From assembly GCF_001983165.1 (NCBI RefSeq), contig NZ_MNPU01000001.1, positions 1-64,000 on the forward strand: a stretch of DNA of 64,000 nt, written 5' to 3'. This DNA comes from Pseudomonas gessardii. GTDB lineage: Bacteria > Pseudomonadota > Gammaproteobacteria > Pseudomonadales > Pseudomonadaceae. This document shows positions 49,655-60,763 of the stretch, piece after piece. The notes beneath the pieces are model-generated. The model was not told the origin of the DNA. It saw nothing but the letters and a program-made list of their open reading frames with translations, and searched no databases. The number at the start of each line of letters is the position of its first letter. Position 1 is the first letter of the stretch. The position numbers and the translations under genes are program-made.

Positions 49655-49962
49655 TTTTTGTGATGATTATCGGCATGGGCCTGGCGGTGTTTTTCAACCG
49701 TTACCTGTTTCTTGAACCGCGCTTGCCGGTGCGCCTGAACCGCGGCGCCCGGGAGTTTCTCGGTTTTGCGGTGCCCGGCATGTTGACGGCGATTTGCGGG
49801 CCGATCATTTTCCTGGCCGAGCACAGGCTCAACCTGAGCCCCACCAACCCCTACCTGCTGGCCGGTGTCTGTGCCGTGGCCTTGATGTTCTGGACCCGTA
49901 GTGTGTTGACCACGGTGCTGTCGAGCATGGCGCTGTTCTATCTGTTTCGCTGGTTGTGGTAG
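49651..49962 (+). CDS. azlD: AzlD family exporter subunit
   Basis: This 103-aa protein has three to four spans (MIFVMIIGMGLAVFFNRYLF, FLGFAVPGMLTAICGPIIFL, VLTTVLSSMALFYLFRWLW), the normal AzlD layout, and is coupled to azlC by a four-base overlap. The pair forms one two-gene operon. Confidence 0.88.
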   Translation: MIFVMIIGMGLAVFFNRYLFLEPRLPVRLNRGAREFLGFAVPGMLTAICGPIIFLAEHRLNLSPTNPYLLAGVCAVALMFWTRSVLTTVLSSMALFYLFRWLW

Positions 49963-50001
49963 GCAGTGCTACAGTCGCGTTTTTTTCAAGGAGGCGATGG
50001 C

Positions 50002-50355
50002 ATGCGGAAGGTGGTGATAGGTGCGTTGGTCCTGGCGGCGCTGGCCGGTTGCGCAGGGGCGAAGATGAAAGATGCACGCGCTGGCGCGCCCTATAAAACC
50101 CTGGCGTCAGACAAGGCCGCGTTGGTCGTGGCCCAGTGCATCCAGTTCGGCTGGCAGGACGAGGCGGTGTTCGGTGTCGATGCCGGTGGTTTTATGGAGC
50201 CGGCGCCAGGCGGGGGCCATACGGTCTACACCACTAGCGGTGACTACTTTGTCGATGTACGCAGTGCCGGCAGCAGCACCACCGTCAGTTACTACGCCGC
50301 CGCCGATAATTTCGCGGCCAAACGCCGTCTGGCCGCAGCGGCGACCTGCCTATAA
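50002..50355 (+). CDS. Predicted lipoprotein of unknown function
   Basis: The 117-aa protein starts MRKVVIGALVLAALAGCAGA with a lipobox LAGC, so it should be a lipid-anchored envelope protein. The mature part contains GWQDEAVFG and TVYTTSGDYFVDVRSAG. An AAGGAGG site precedes the ATG. It lies 39 bp after azlD. The function is unknown. Confidence 0.82.
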   Translation: MRKVVIGALVLAALAGCAGAKMKDARAGAPYKTLASDKAALVVAQCIQFGWQDEAVFGVDAGGFMEPAPGGGHTVYTTSGDYFVDVRSAGSSTTVSYYAAADNFAAKRRLAAAATCL

Positions 50356-50493
50356 GTTGTTTCCGCATATTTCTTCAGAAATACCCCGGCGGACACACCG
50401 CCGGCTTTGCCTTAATATGCCAGCGCTCGCCCGACTTTATGGCTCTTTACCAGCACATGGATGTCGAGGCCTGAATGTCGGGCGGGCATCTTT

Positions 50494-51198
50494 TCAGCGT
50501 GGCATATACCCCAAGTGCCAACGCCGCGGAATCTTCAGGGACGCCAGGCCCAGCAGTGCCGACAGCAGGCCGCTGACCAGCAGGGCCCTGATCCCCAGTT
50601 GATGCTCCAGCAAGGCGCCGATCACCGCGCCGACAAACATCCCGGCCCAGGGAATCAACTGCACCCGCCAGCCATTACGGCGCTCCCCCAGCATCCAGCG
50701 CCCCAGCCCCCGACCGAAACGCGACAGCGCCCCGGTCACGTAAGTCAGCCCCACGGGCAAACCATTGACCTGTTCCACCGCCGCATTGAGCATGCCCATG
50801 GCAATGATCGCCGCCAGCACTGCCGGCAACGGCTCGGCCATCGGCCACGCCGCCGCCCCGCACAACAGCGTGGCGATGCACAACAACAGCGGCAGCGCAT
50901 GGCGCTTGCTGACACGGCTGATGATCACACCCAGCGCGTTGCCCAGGATAAAGGTCGCCACCAACAGCGTGAGACGACCGGTCAGCCCCAGGTCGCCCTC
51001 ACTGATCGCCACGGCCAGGCGCGTGGTGTTGCCGCTCATGAACGAGACAAAATCGCCACTGGCCATAAAACCGATGGCGTCGGTCATGCCGGCCAGCACC
51101 GAGAGGCTGGCGACCAAGGTCAATCCGACGCGACCGCGCCATTTGTGCTGGTGCTGCAGGGCTGTATTGACCGTGGGTTTAAGGGAGGAGGGCAGCAC
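50494..51198 (-). CDS. YoaK/DUF1275 family membrane protein
   Basis: The 234-aa protein has six predicted spans and the DUF1275 signature LAGMTDAIGFMASGDFVSFMSGNTTRLAV, followed by GLPVGLTYVTGALSRFGRGLG. The function of the family is not established. The start is a GTG at 51198 with a GAGGAA site upstream. It stands alone between two unrelated genes. Confidence 0.88.
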   Translation of the reverse strand: MLPSSLKPTVNTALQHQHKWRGRVGLTLVASLSVLAGMTDAIGFMASGDFVSFMSGNTTRLAVAISEGDLGLTGRLTLLVATFILGNALGVIISRVSKRHALPLLLCIATLLCGAAAWPMAEPLPAVLAAIIAMGMLNAAVEQVNGLPVGLTYVTGALSRFGRGLGRWMLGERRNGWRVQLIPWAGMFVGAVIGALLEHQLGIRALLVSGLLSALLGLASLKIPRRWHLGYMPR

Positions 51199-51280
51199 GG
51201 CGAAAGGTTCCTCAAGGCAATTATCCGGCCACTACCGTAGGACGCTTTTGTGGCGACTGCAATGATTTGGCGCACCGCCT

Positions 51281-52915
51281 TCAATTGACCTCCAAGCGCC
51301 ACCCCGTGGCCGTCCACGTCAGCACGTGAGTCGGCTTGAGCGCCTGGAGAAACGCTGCGTCATGGGAGACGGCCAGCAGCGCGCCGGCAAACCCTTGCAA
51401 GGCCTGCTCAAAAGCCATGACGGATTCCAGGTCCAGGTGGTTGGTGGGCTCATCCAGAAGCAGCAGTTGCGCCGGGGTCTTGCGCCATAAGGCAAGGGCC
51501 ATGGCCGCCTTCAACCGCTCGCCGCCGCTGAGCTGGCCGACGGGCTGGGTCACGCGCAAGGCGTCCAGTTGCAACAGGGCCAGGCGCGTGCGCAGCTCGG
51601 CTTCGGCCAGGGGAGTGCCCATCAGTTTGAGTTGTTCGACGATCGATTGCCGGTCATCGAGCAGCGTCAACTGTTGGTCGAGGTAGGCGCAGGGCACATG
51701 CACCGTGCATTCGCCGCTGATGGGTTGCCATTGGCCCGCCAGCAGCTTGAGCAAGGTGGACTTGCCGCAGCCGTTCGGGCCCTTGATGGCGACCCGGACC
51801 GGGCCACACAGGCTGGCGTTGAGAAAGGTGCTCGGCGCGCAGGGGTCGAGCCAGGGCAACTGGCTGTCGACCAGGGTCATCACCTGGCGACCTGCGGGCA
51901 GAGGTGTGCCGGGTAAGGCGAGGAAGGTTGGTGTTTCGTCCACCACCCGTTCGTGGGCCGAGCGCACGCGTTCATTCAGGGCGTGTTTGTGCTGCACATG
52001 TGCGCTGCGCACGTGGCTGACGATTTCGTTGGCGGCACCTTTCCAGCGGGACTTGGTGAAGGCATCGACGTTGGCCGTTTCGGCATGTTTACGGGCGCTT
52101 GCGGCGTGGCGCTGGAAGCTGTCGAGGTCCTTTTTCAGGCGCTGGTGCTCGCGCCGGCGATCCAGCCGGGCATGCTCCAGGGCGGCCTGGGCGGCGTGTT
52201 GCTGGGCGTCACGCTGGGCACGGTAATCATCATAGTTGCCGCCATAGAGCCGGGCCCCGAGGGGGGACAGTTCGATGATCCGGCCCAGGGTATTGAGCAG
52301 GCGCCGATCATGGCTGACCACCACCAGGCCGCCGCGCCAGGTGGCGAGGGTCGCTAACAGCCAGTCGCGGCCGGCGCTGTCGAGGTGGTTGGTGGGTTCG
52401 TCGAGAATCAGCAACTGCGGCGCACCCAGCAGGGCGCCAATCAGGGCGACCCTGGCCAGTTGGCCGCCGCTGAGCTGTGCGGCGGGCTGGGCGGGGCTGA
52501 TCCCGGCCAGGCCGGCGCCGTCCAGGGCCTGGCGCAGGCGTTCGGCCAGGTCCCAGCGATCATCGATCAGTTCCAGGTCTTCAGCCTGCGCGTCGCCCCT
52601 GGCCAGGCGCTCCAGGGCTGTCAGGGTCTCGGCGCAGCCGCTGGCCTGGGCCACGGTCTGCCCCGGTAACAGCGCAAGGGTTTGTGGGACATAGACGATC
52701 CGGGCCGAGGCTTTGATAACGCCGTAAGACGGCACAAGCACGCCGGCCAGCAAGCGCGCCAACACGCTTTTGCCCATACCATTACGGCCGACAATCCCGG
52801 TCGGAGTGTGATCGATAGACAGGTTGAGGTCTTCCAGCAAAATCTCGCCATTGGCGAACTGAAAACCCACGTGATGCAAGGAAACAAGTACAGGCAGCCG
52901 GTTGACGTCAGTCAT
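51281..52915 (-). CDS. ABC-F family ATPase
   Basis: ABC-F proteins are soluble twin-ATPase factors that act on ribosomes. The 544-aa protein has two ABC cassettes (Walker A GRNGMGKS and GPNGCGKS; signatures LSGGQ and LSGGE; Walker B LLILDEPTNHLD and LLLLDEPTNHLD) and a charged linker between them (EHARLDRRREHQRLKKDLDS). There are no membrane spans. The ATG at 52915 follows GGAGG. It is of the YheS/Uup-like general type; resistance function is not indicated. Confidence 0.9.
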   Translation of the reverse strand: MTDVNRLPVLVSLHHVGFQFANGEILLEDLNLSIDHTPTGIVGRNGMGKSVLARLLAGVLVPSYGVIKASARIVYVPQTLALLPGQTVAQASGCAETLTALERLARGDAQAEDLELIDDRWDLAERLRQALDGAGLAGISPAQPAAQLSGGQLARVALIGALLGAPQLLILDEPTNHLDSAGRDWLLATLATWRGGLVVVSHDRRLLNTLGRIIELSPLGARLYGGNYDDYRAQRDAQQHAAQAALEHARLDRRREHQRLKKDLDSFQRHAASARKHAETANVDAFTKSRWKGAANEIVSHVRSAHVQHKHALNERVRSAHERVVDETPTFLALPGTPLPAGRQVMTLVDSQLPWLDPCAPSTFLNASLCGPVRVAIKGPNGCGKSTLLKLLAGQWQPISGECTVHVPCAYLDQQLTLLDDRQSIVEQLKLMGTPLAEAELRTRLALLQLDALRVTQPVGQLSGGERLKAAMALALWRKTPAQLLLLDEPTNHLDLESVMAFEQALQGFAGALLAVSHDAAFLQALKPTHVLTWTATGWRLEVN

Positions 52916-53061
52916 CAGCACCTCCAGAACAATGTGGCACAAGCCAACAAGCGCGCCAGGCGGCTCGTTGCGTTTACATGTTGGAAGGCTTAGTTGTTCA
53001 CGTCGGCGGTCGTCCTGCGGTTGGAAGGGACGGCCAGCCTAACCTAGTTCGGTAATTTTTC

Positions 53062-54147
53062 CTACGCCAGCACCGCAACTGCCTTGATCTGCGCCCACAG
53101 CACCTGGCCGGGATGCACGTGCAACTGGTCCCGCGAATAACGGGTGATCCGCGCCAGCAACGGCGTGCCTGCCGCATCGAGTCGCACCAGCACATGGGCG
53201 CTGTTATCGGCGGGGATCTCCTGGGTCACGGTCACCGGCAAGCAGTTGAGGATACTGCTGTGCGCCCCGGGTTGCAGGCTGAGGCTGACATCCCGGGCGC
53301 GCACCTTGAACCGCAAGTGTTGGCCCGGGGCCAGCGCCGTATGGGCGACGCGCATTTGCAGGGGGCTGTCGGGCAGTTGCAGGGTCAGCAATTGATAGTG
53401 GGCGTCGTGGCCGCTGACCGTGCCGTCGATCACCACGCCGGCATCGTCGCCCAGGGCCAGCGGCAGGTCGAGCCGCGCCAGGGTTTCGCCGATCGGGCCG
53501 CTGGCCAGGGCCCGGCCTTCGCTGAGCAACACAATGTGATCGGCCAGGCGCGCCACTTCATCCTGGGCATGGCTGACGTACAGCACCGGGATTTCCAGTT
53601 GGTCGTGCAGGCGCTCCAGGTACGGCAGGATTTCGCTTTTGCGCTGGCTGTCGAGGGCGGCCAGGGGCTCGTCCATCAGGAGCAACTGCGGGCTGGTGAG
53701 CAGGGCGCGGGCGATGCCGACGCGCTGGCGTTCACCGCCGGACAGGTGCTGGGGGTGGCGATCGAGCAGGTGGCCGATGCCCAGCAGTTGTGTGGCCTGG
53801 GCCATGTCCACGCGGCGCTGGGCCCTGGGGATACGCTTGAGGCCGAACGCCAGGTTGGCCAGCACCGACAGGTGGGGAAACAGGCTGGCCTCTTGAAACA
53901 CATAGCCCAAGGCGCGTTTGTGCGGCGGCACAAACACGCCGTTGCGGCTGTCTTGCCAGACCTGCTCGTTGATTTGCACAAAACCCTCGCCGGCCCGCTC
54001 CAGCCCGGCGATGCAGCGCAGGCAGGTGGTCTTGCCCGAGCCCGAGTGCCCGTAGAGCGCGGTGACGCCACGCCCCGGCAGCTTCAGGTCCACGTCCAGG
54101 GCAAACCCGGAATACTGCAGTTGCAGGCGCACCTCGATCATCGACAT
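53062..54147 (-). CDS. modC: Molybdate ABC transporter ATP-binding protein ModC
   Basis: The 361-aa protein has Walker [10 protein letters not shown], signature [15 protein letters not shown], Walker [13 protein letters not shown] and a C-terminal Mo-binding TOBE domain (about 285-355). It energises molybdate uptake. Its start overlaps the modB stop by one base. Molybdate is needed by the cofactor made through moaB and moeA at 11.9-13.7 kb, a functional rather than physical link. Confidence 0.95.
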   Translation of the reverse strand: MSMIEVRLQLQYSGFALDVDLKLPGRGVTALYGHSGSGKTTCLRCIAGLERAGEGFVQINEQVWQDSRNGVFVPPHKRALGYVFQEASLFPHLSVLANLAFGLKRIPRAQRRVDMAQATQLLGIGHLLDRHPQHLSGGERQRVGIARALLTSPQLLLMDEPLAALDSQRKSEILPYLERLHDQLEIPVLYVSHAQDEVARLADHIVLLSEGRALASGPIGETLARLDLPLALGDDAGVVIDGTVSGHDAHYQLLTLQLPDSPLQMRVAHTALAPGQHLRFKVRARDVSLSLQPGAHSSILNCLPVTVTQEIPADNSAHVLVRLDAAGTPLLARITRYSRDQLHVHPGQVLWAQIKAVAVLA

Positions 54148-54827
54148 CAGCTCCAGCCCGCTTTGGTTTTACGGCTGGAGTAGAGCGCCAGCAACACCAG
54201 GAAAGAAAACACCACCATGGCCCCGGCCAGCCAGTGGGCCTGGGCGTATTCCATGGCTTCGACGTGGTCGTAGATCTGCACCGAGACCACCCGGGTCTTG
54301 TCGGGGATATTGCCGCCGATCATCAGCACCACGCCAAACTCGCCCACGGTATGGGCAAAACCGAGGATCGAGGCGGTGATAAACCCGGGGCGGGCCAGGG
54401 GCAGGATCACCGTGAAAAAGGTATCCCAGGGATTGGCCCGCAGCGTGGCGGCGACTTCCAGGGGGCGACTGCCGATGGCCGAGAACGCGTTCTGCAACGG
54501 TTGCACCACAAACGGCATGGAATAGATCACCGAGCCAATCACCAGGCCGGCGAAGCTGAAGGTCAGGGTGCCCAGGCCCAGCCATTGGGTGAACTGCCCA
54601 AGGTAACCATGGGGGCCCATGGTCAGCAGCAGGTAGAAGCCAATCACCGTCGGTGGCAGCACCAGCGGCAGGGCCACGATTGCGCCGATGGGGCCGCGCC
54701 ACCAGGAGCGGGTGCGCGACAGCCACAGGGCAATCGGAGTGCCGATGACCAGCAGGATCGCCGTGGTCAGCGACGCCAGTTTCAGGGTCAGCCAGATGGC
54801 GGAGAAGTCGGCACTCGATAGCGGCAT
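54147..54827 (-). CDS. modB: Molybdate ABC transporter permease ModB
   Basis: The 226-aa permease has five or six spans and the EAA-loop pattern ([26 protein letters not shown]). It starts directly after the modA stop and ends on the modC start, so the three genes are tightly coupled. The length is typical. Confidence 0.95.
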   Translation of the reverse strand: MPLSSADFSAIWLTLKLASLTTAILLVIGTPIALWLSRTRSWWRGPIGAIVALPLVLPPTVIGFYLLLTMGPHGYLGQFTQWLGLGTLTFSFAGLVIGSVIYSMPFVVQPLQNAFSAIGSRPLEVAATLRANPWDTFFTVILPLARPGFITASILGFAHTVGEFGVVLMIGGNIPDKTRVVSVQIYDHVEAMEYAQAHWLAGAMVVFSFLVLLALYSSRKTKAGWS

Positions 54828-55778
<951 letters not shown>

Positions 55779-55864
55779 CTACAGCCAGGCGTGGTGCAAG
55801 CCCTGATAGTTCGCCGTTGTCGTCGCCAATCGTGACGGTGACAGGACTCTGAAGGAACAAGGGC

Positions 55865-58800
55865 ATGGAAAAGGAATACGCCTACATAGACAGTCAGGCA
55901 GATGAACGATGGAACAGTGAAGCCTACGTCCGAAACTGGCTTGAACGTGTGCTGGATGCTTCAACGCTTGAGCCCAGTGCCAGGCAACTGATCAACACCC
56001 GCTCAATGTTGCCGGTGGAGTTCAGGGTATTTGATGAGTTCGAGACTGATGACAGTTCGCCGCTTATTGTGCTGCGCGAGGAGGTGCCTTTGTGGCACAT
56101 CCTCACGGATCGATACCCCTGGCGCAGCTTTTATGGCAAGGGGCAACCGGAAGGCAATGTGAAGGCGAGCGTGCAGATGCCGGAGTTTTATGGCGCCTTG
56201 GCTCAGGAGCTGACGGCTACGCGGTTTTTTTTGAGCAGTATCCGCATCGCCGGTCAACGCAGCGAGGACGAGATGCTCAGGCAGGATCTGGAGTTGCCGG
56301 ACAGGGCGGTGCTCAAGAGCGAGGTGGTGCTGTTATCGGTCTGGGGAGTGAGCAAGCGCTTGCTGGCAGAGATCTGGTTTGAGGTGACGCCGAGCGAACG
56401 GGGGGCCAGCAAATGGCCAAAAATGATCAGTGGGCAGTGGCCAGGCATGCACATAGGGGTCAGGAGTGGGGACCATTTCAGTTATTCCGCAAACGCCGCC
56501 CAAAACAGCCTATGGCTCAAGCGCTTCAAAGAACCGGTGTTGGATGTAGACATCGGGATCTACCCACGTTGGGTGCGCAAGCCTTTACCGTTGCCTGGCG
56601 ATAACATCGAGGCGGATCAGGTTGTGGACGTCACGATCAACAATAGCCCGGGTGGTTCGCGCATAAGGTATGTGATCAAGGTTCCGCCAGCGTTCTGGCC
56701 ACGGGACCGCTGGTGGTATTACGTGGGGATCTACCTCAGCTACCGTTGCCCGTGGTTGACCTACGGCATGTTGAATCAGGACGGCGTTGTCCGCCCGGCC
56801 AGAGACCAGGAAAACAGCTGGTTCTTCAGGTGCGATGCCACGCAGATGGCCGTCGACATTCGTCTGCTGCCCTTTGAGATGGCGCAGTGGACTGAAGACT
56901 TTATCTCCGGCAGAACCCTTCCGGTGGCCACCAAGTCCTGGCAAAAATGGGATGCATTGTTGGCGGGGCTTGGGGTGGGGGAATTGACCAGCAGCTATGT
57001 CAAGACACTGATCGACCGCAGCCTGGCGAAGTCAGGATTGCCGGTGGCCACCCAGCAGGACTTCAGGGTCCAGACGGCGTTCAGGTACAAGTACCAAGTG
57101 GGGCATGCGGTCTATTCGCCGCATTTCACTGCGTATGTTCCGCCTCGATACCGCTACTTCTCATTTAACCAGATCCTGGTGGGCGAGCCTCAGCGCATTG
57201 CTTTTTTGCAGGAGACCGTCGCCTCCGTGCAACTGCGCAACCAGGCACTGTCGGCGGCCGAAGTAAAAGCACTGGATGGGTTGAGGGATAGCCTGTTGAG
57301 CGAGTTCTTCGCCGATATCAACAACCTGTTTAATGGCGTTGAGTACAAGCAGTTATTCAGTGACACCTGCACTGCGTTGGCCAGGGTCAGGGTCGGTCGG
57401 TTCCTGGCCGATGACAACGAGAAAGACCCTGTGTTACGAGAGTGCGCATTTGCTTTTTTGCATGGTGAACTCAAACCCCGGCTGTTGTTGTTTCACGGCA
57501 AAGTCATACCCAATGTCTATGTGCTCAAGCACAGCTCGCAAAAGGCCTTGCTGGTATCACTGAACATGGAAGAACTGACATGGGTGACGTGGGAGCCGAG
57601 TACCGCAGCCGGCCAGCCCAGTGACGCATTGGTGGCGTTCATGGCGCAGCATCTTCCGTTCCCGGAAAAAACCAGTATCACCCGCAGCGACTTTTATCCC
57701 CGGAAGAACCGCTATGGCTACCATTACCGCCGCCATCCGCCTGAGCCGGTGTCGTTTCGCGAGACGGCCGATATCAACAGTGCCTTGCTGCAAGTGGCCA
57801 TTGATGAAATCAAGCAGCAGATGAATTACGTGGTGTTTTCTTCCAACGAAGAACGCCGAAGGGCGCGGACCCAGCTGTTCAGGTCGGCCTTGCGAGCGGT
57901 CGCCGGCCTGGTGATTGCTGCTGTCGGCACCTTGACGGGGGTTGGCGGGCTGATGCTGGCCGGCGCTGCACGGTTGTTGGCCAATATAGGCGACGCCAGT
58001 ACCAGTTACTGGCTTGGGCAACAGGCCGACCGCCCTGCGGACTACGCGGCTTATGTACAGGAGTGCAAGTTGGGGGTGCTGCTGGGGCTGGTTGACTTGG
58101 GGGCGGATATCACTTTAGTCAGGAGAAAACTGCGGCTGGTCTTGAAGCAATCGACCCAGGCCGCCAAAACCTTTGTTCCGTTGCTGACCCGGCACTCCTC
58201 TGCGGACCTGCCCTTCAAGTTGGAACTGGAGAGTGAGTCCGATCTGTTTATGGGCAGCCCTGAAGAGTTGCGCGAACTGCGTGATCGGCTGGAAAAAACA
58301 TTGCGCGAGGGTTTCAACCTCTCGGCACTGCGCAGTGCGCTTCAAGATTCAAGCACCTCAAGTTATGTGCTATCGAAACAGTGTGCGGACTATTTGCAGA
58401 ACAAGTCCTGGGACATCCAGGCGATCGGCGTATTGATTTTTGCCGAGCCCCACGATGACCGACCGCGCGGGCATTTTGCGTTGTCTCTCAGGAACCGGGG
58501 GGATGCGGCGGTCTTGGATATGGCCATGTCCCGGCTGGACTCCGAGGCCCAAGGGCGTGCCTACTTTGGCTCCTTTGACAGTTGGCAAGAGCAGCTGCGC
58601 TCGCTGCTGCCACTGCAAGACAAGCTGGTGGTGTGCAAAGGGTACGAGCATCTTGCCAGGGCCAGCTATGAGATTGATGCAATGTTTCCTTTGGGCATCA
58701 GTTGGGGGCATTTTTTCAACACTGGCAACTACCGCCTTATCTCTTTGCCTTCACGGTTTATCCCCTTGCTGGAAAGCCAATTGTCGCGATTGTGGACGGG

Positions 58801-59614
58801 GGTTTTCCGACAGCGCACCCCCGTGCCCGCGCTCGGCTCAAGTCTCACCGAAGGTGGTCCGGGTGCGTTCAATCAGGAGCAACTGCTGATGCAGGTCAGC
58901 ACACTCAACGGTTTGATCAGCGAGCCAGAGCAGATACTGCGCGCCAGCATCGGGGTGAGCAATATTGGTGACTTGCGCGTTCAACTGCTGGGCTTTTTAC
59001 ACGCCTGGCGTGCAGAGGCGATGGAAGGGTACCGCGAACTCATGGACGGCGTGGTTGCTGAAGAGGCGGGGTTGGTGCGCAATGCATTGCTGCACCTGGA
59101 TGCGTTGCAGGTGGGGGTGGACAGCCCGATAGCGGTGACACAAAACGCGGTGGTCGATTGTGTCGACTGGATCGCCACCCGCGCGGGCCAAGAGGATGAA
59201 CACTGGCGGGGGCTGCTCAAGACAGAGATCGAACGCTATGCCTCGGGTAACCAGGCCAGCCTCGATCTGTGCCTGAGGGCCGTGTTGGACCCATTGCATG
59301 CTGCCCTGGCCAAGGGCAAGGAGCGCCAGGTCCATCATCTGCAGCATGCCGATTATGAACAGTTGTCGATCACCAGCGGCCAGCCCCTGTTCGCCATCGG
59401 CCTGGAGTTTATCCGTGGAATGCAGGTGGCGCGCCAGGCCGAGGGGTTGTTTGCCTTGATCATGACCTGCCAGCCGTATGAAGACAGCAACGAGCTGTTT
59501 GCACGGATTGTGTACGGTATCAGCGCCTTGCGGCAGCAGCGTTTCATGGTGCTCAGCCCGGCACATGAGCGCCGGCTCAGCGGGCTTGAAACCGCCGAGC
59601 CGGTGCCACTCTAG
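55865..59614 (+). CDS. Giant dermonecrotic-toxin-like protein with candidate C-terminal Cys-His-Asp domain
   Basis: This 1249-aa protein appears intact. The N-terminal about 640 residues resemble the large dermonecrotic-toxin-domain proteins common in Pseudomonas (YFSFNQILVGEPQRIAFLQETV, KPRLLLFHGKVIPNVYVLKH). A hydrophobic helical pair near 675-710 (LRAVAGLVIAAVGTLTGVGG) could insert in membranes. The region 830-900 reads CADYLQNKSW..., RGHFALSLRNRGDAAVLDMAM, giving C840, H870 and D885. The His-Asp gap of 15 equals that of the Pasteurella multocida toxin C3 deamidase triad (C1165-H1205-D1220), and the surrounding strands look papain-like. A deamidase or protease acting on host or competitor proteins is inferred. 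No signal peptide is seen. Its stop overlaps the convergent nitronate monooxygenase stop by 4 bp. Confidence 0.7.
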   Translation: MEKEYAYIDSQADERWNSEAYVRNWLERVLDASTLEPSARQLINTRSMLPVEFRVFDEFETDDSSPLIVLREEVPLWHILTDRYPWRSFYGKGQPEGNVKASVQMPEFYGALAQELTATRFFLSSIRIAGQRSEDEMLRQDLELPDRAVLKSEVVLLSVWGVSKRLLAEIWFEVTPSERGASKWPKMISGQWPGMHIGVRSGDHFSYSANAAQNSLWLKRFKEPVLDVDIGIYPRWVRKPLPLPGDNIEADQVVDVTINNSPGGSRIRYVIKVPPAFWPRDRWWYYVGIYLSYRCPWLTYGMLNQDGVVRPARDQENSWFFRCDATQMAVDIRLLPFEMAQWTEDFISGRTLPVATKSWQKWDALLAGLGVGELTSSYVKTLIDRSLAKSGLPVATQQDFRVQTAFRYKYQVGHAVYSPHFTAYVPPRYRYFSFNQILVGEPQRIAFLQETVASVQLRNQALSAAEVKALDGLRDSLLSEFFADINNLFNGVEYKQLFSDTCTALARVRVGRFLADDNEKDPVLRECAFAFLHGELKPRLLLFHGKVIPNVYVLKHSSQKALLVSLNMEELTWVTWEPSTAAGQPSDALVAFMAQHLPFPEKTSITRSDFYPRKNRYGYHYRRHPPEPVSFRETADINSALLQVAIDEIKQQMNYVVFSSNEERRRARTQLFRSALRAVAGLVIAAVGTLTGVGGLMLAGAARLLANIGDASTSYWLGQQADRPADYAAYVQECKLGVLLGLVDLGADITLVRRKLRLVLKQSTQAAKTFVPLLTRHSSADLPFKLELESESDLFMGSPEELRELRDRLEKTLREGFNLSALRSALQDSSTSSYVLSKQCADYLQNKSWDIQAIGVLIFAEPHDDRPRGHFALSLRNRGDAAVLDMAMSRLDSEAQGRAYFGSFDSWQEQLRSLLPLQDKLVVCKGYEHLARASYEIDAMFPLGISWGHFFNTGNYRLISLPSRFIPLLESQLSRLWTGVFRQRTPVPALGSSLTEGGPGAFNQEQLLMQVSTLNGLISEPEQILRASIGVSNIGDLRVQLLGFLHAWRAEAMEGYRELMDGVVAEEAGLVRNALLHLDALQVGVDSPIAVTQNAVVDCVDWIATRAGQEDEHWRGLLKTEIERYASGNQASLDLCLRAVLDPLHAALAKGKERQVHHLQHADYEQLSITSGQPLFAIGLEFIRGMQVARQAEGLFALIMTCQPYEDSNELFARIVYGISALRQQRFMVLSPAHERRLSGLETAEPVPL

Positions 59615-60681
59615 GCCGGTTGCCGGGTCAACTGGGCGTACGCTTGCGCGGCCAGTTGGCGTGTCAGTTGCGCCGTTGACAGGGCGTGCTTCAGGCCAAC
59701 GGCCTGGCCTGCCCACAGGCTGCTGAAGCCTGCTTCATCCTTGGCGCGCAGAGGCATCAAGGCACCGCCGGCCAGGGGGAAGGCCGGCGCCGTCGGATTG
59801 ATTGGCCCAACCTCGCGCATCAGCCGGTTGACAATCCCGCGCGCCGGGCGCCCAGTAAACAGATTGGTCAGGGCCGTCTCGCTGGCCTGGGCGCTGTGCA
59901 AGGCCTGGTGGTGGGAGGGCGTGATAGTGGCTTCGGGCGTGAACAGGTAGGCAGTGCCGATCTGCACCGCTGAAGCGCCGAGGGCGAGGGCGGCGACGAT
60001 CCCCCGCGCATCGCCAATCCCGCCGGCGGCGATCACCGGCACGCTGACCGCATCGACGATCTGCGGCACCAGGGCCATGGTCCCGATCTGGCTGCTAAGG
60101 CGCTCGCTGAGAAACATCCCGCGATGCCCCCCGGCTTCATAACCCATGGCGATGATGGCATCGCAGCCGTGCTGCTCCAGCCAGATCGCCTCTTCGACGG
60201 TGGTGGCGGACGACAACACTTTCGCCCCGGTGGCCTTGACCCGCTCCAGCAGCGCTTTTTCCGGCAGGCCAAAGTGGAAACTGACCACTTCGGGGCGCAA
60301 CTCTTCCACCACTTCGCAACTGGCATTGTCGAACGGTGCGCGGTTGGAAACCGGCGTGGGCGCCTCAAAGTCGGCACCCAGCTCACGGTAGTAGGGCTCC
60401 AGCAGAGCTTTCCACTGGCGATCATGCTCGGGGTTGGGGGCCGGCGGCTGATGGCAGAAGAAATTGACGTTCAACGGTCCGGTACTGGCCTGGCGAATGG
60501 TGCTCAGCGCCTGGCGCAGTTGTTCGAGGCTCAAGGTGGCCGCCGGCATGGAGCCCAGGGCGCCGGCCTGGCTTGCGGCAATCACCATCTGCGGGCTGGT
60601 GCTGCCAGCCATGGGCGCCTGGATGATCGGCAGTTCAATGCCCAACAGGTCAAGAATACGGGTGTCTGGCCAGGTGCTCAT
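59611..60681 (-). CDS. Nitronate monooxygenase
   Basis: The 356-aa FMN protein has the NMO signatures: PIIQAPMAGSTSPQMVIAASQAGALGSMPA, CDAIIAMGYEAGGHRG, PVIAAGGIGDARGIVAALALGASAVQIGTAYL. It oxidises toxic alkyl nitronates with O2 using FMN. The length and motif order are typical of class I enzymes. It could share a transcript with ada/alkB upstream on the same strand, but the 82-bp gap leaves that open. Confidence 0.9.
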   Translation of the reverse strand: MSTWPDTRILDLLGIELPIIQAPMAGSTSPQMVIAASQAGALGSMPAATLSLEQLRQALSTIRQASTGPLNVNFFCHQPPAPNPEHDRQWKALLEPYYRELGADFEAPTPVSNRAPFDNASCEVVEELRPEVVSFHFGLPEKALLERVKATGAKVLSSATTVEEAIWLEQHGCDAIIAMGYEAGGHRGMFLSERLSSQIGTMALVPQIVDAVSVPVIAAGGIGDARGIVAALALGASAVQIGTAYLFTPEATITPSHHQALHSAQASETALTNLFTGRPARGIVNRLMREVGPINPTAPAFPLAGGALMPLRAKDEAGFSSLWAGQAVGLKHALSTAQLTRQLAAQAYAQLTRQPA

Positions 60682-60763
60682 GGATCGCTTCTCCAGGGTG
60701 TAACGCTCAGGAAGGGCTGCCCGGCACTTTTAACAGAGGCCGCCGGGGCAAGGCCAGCCTGTT

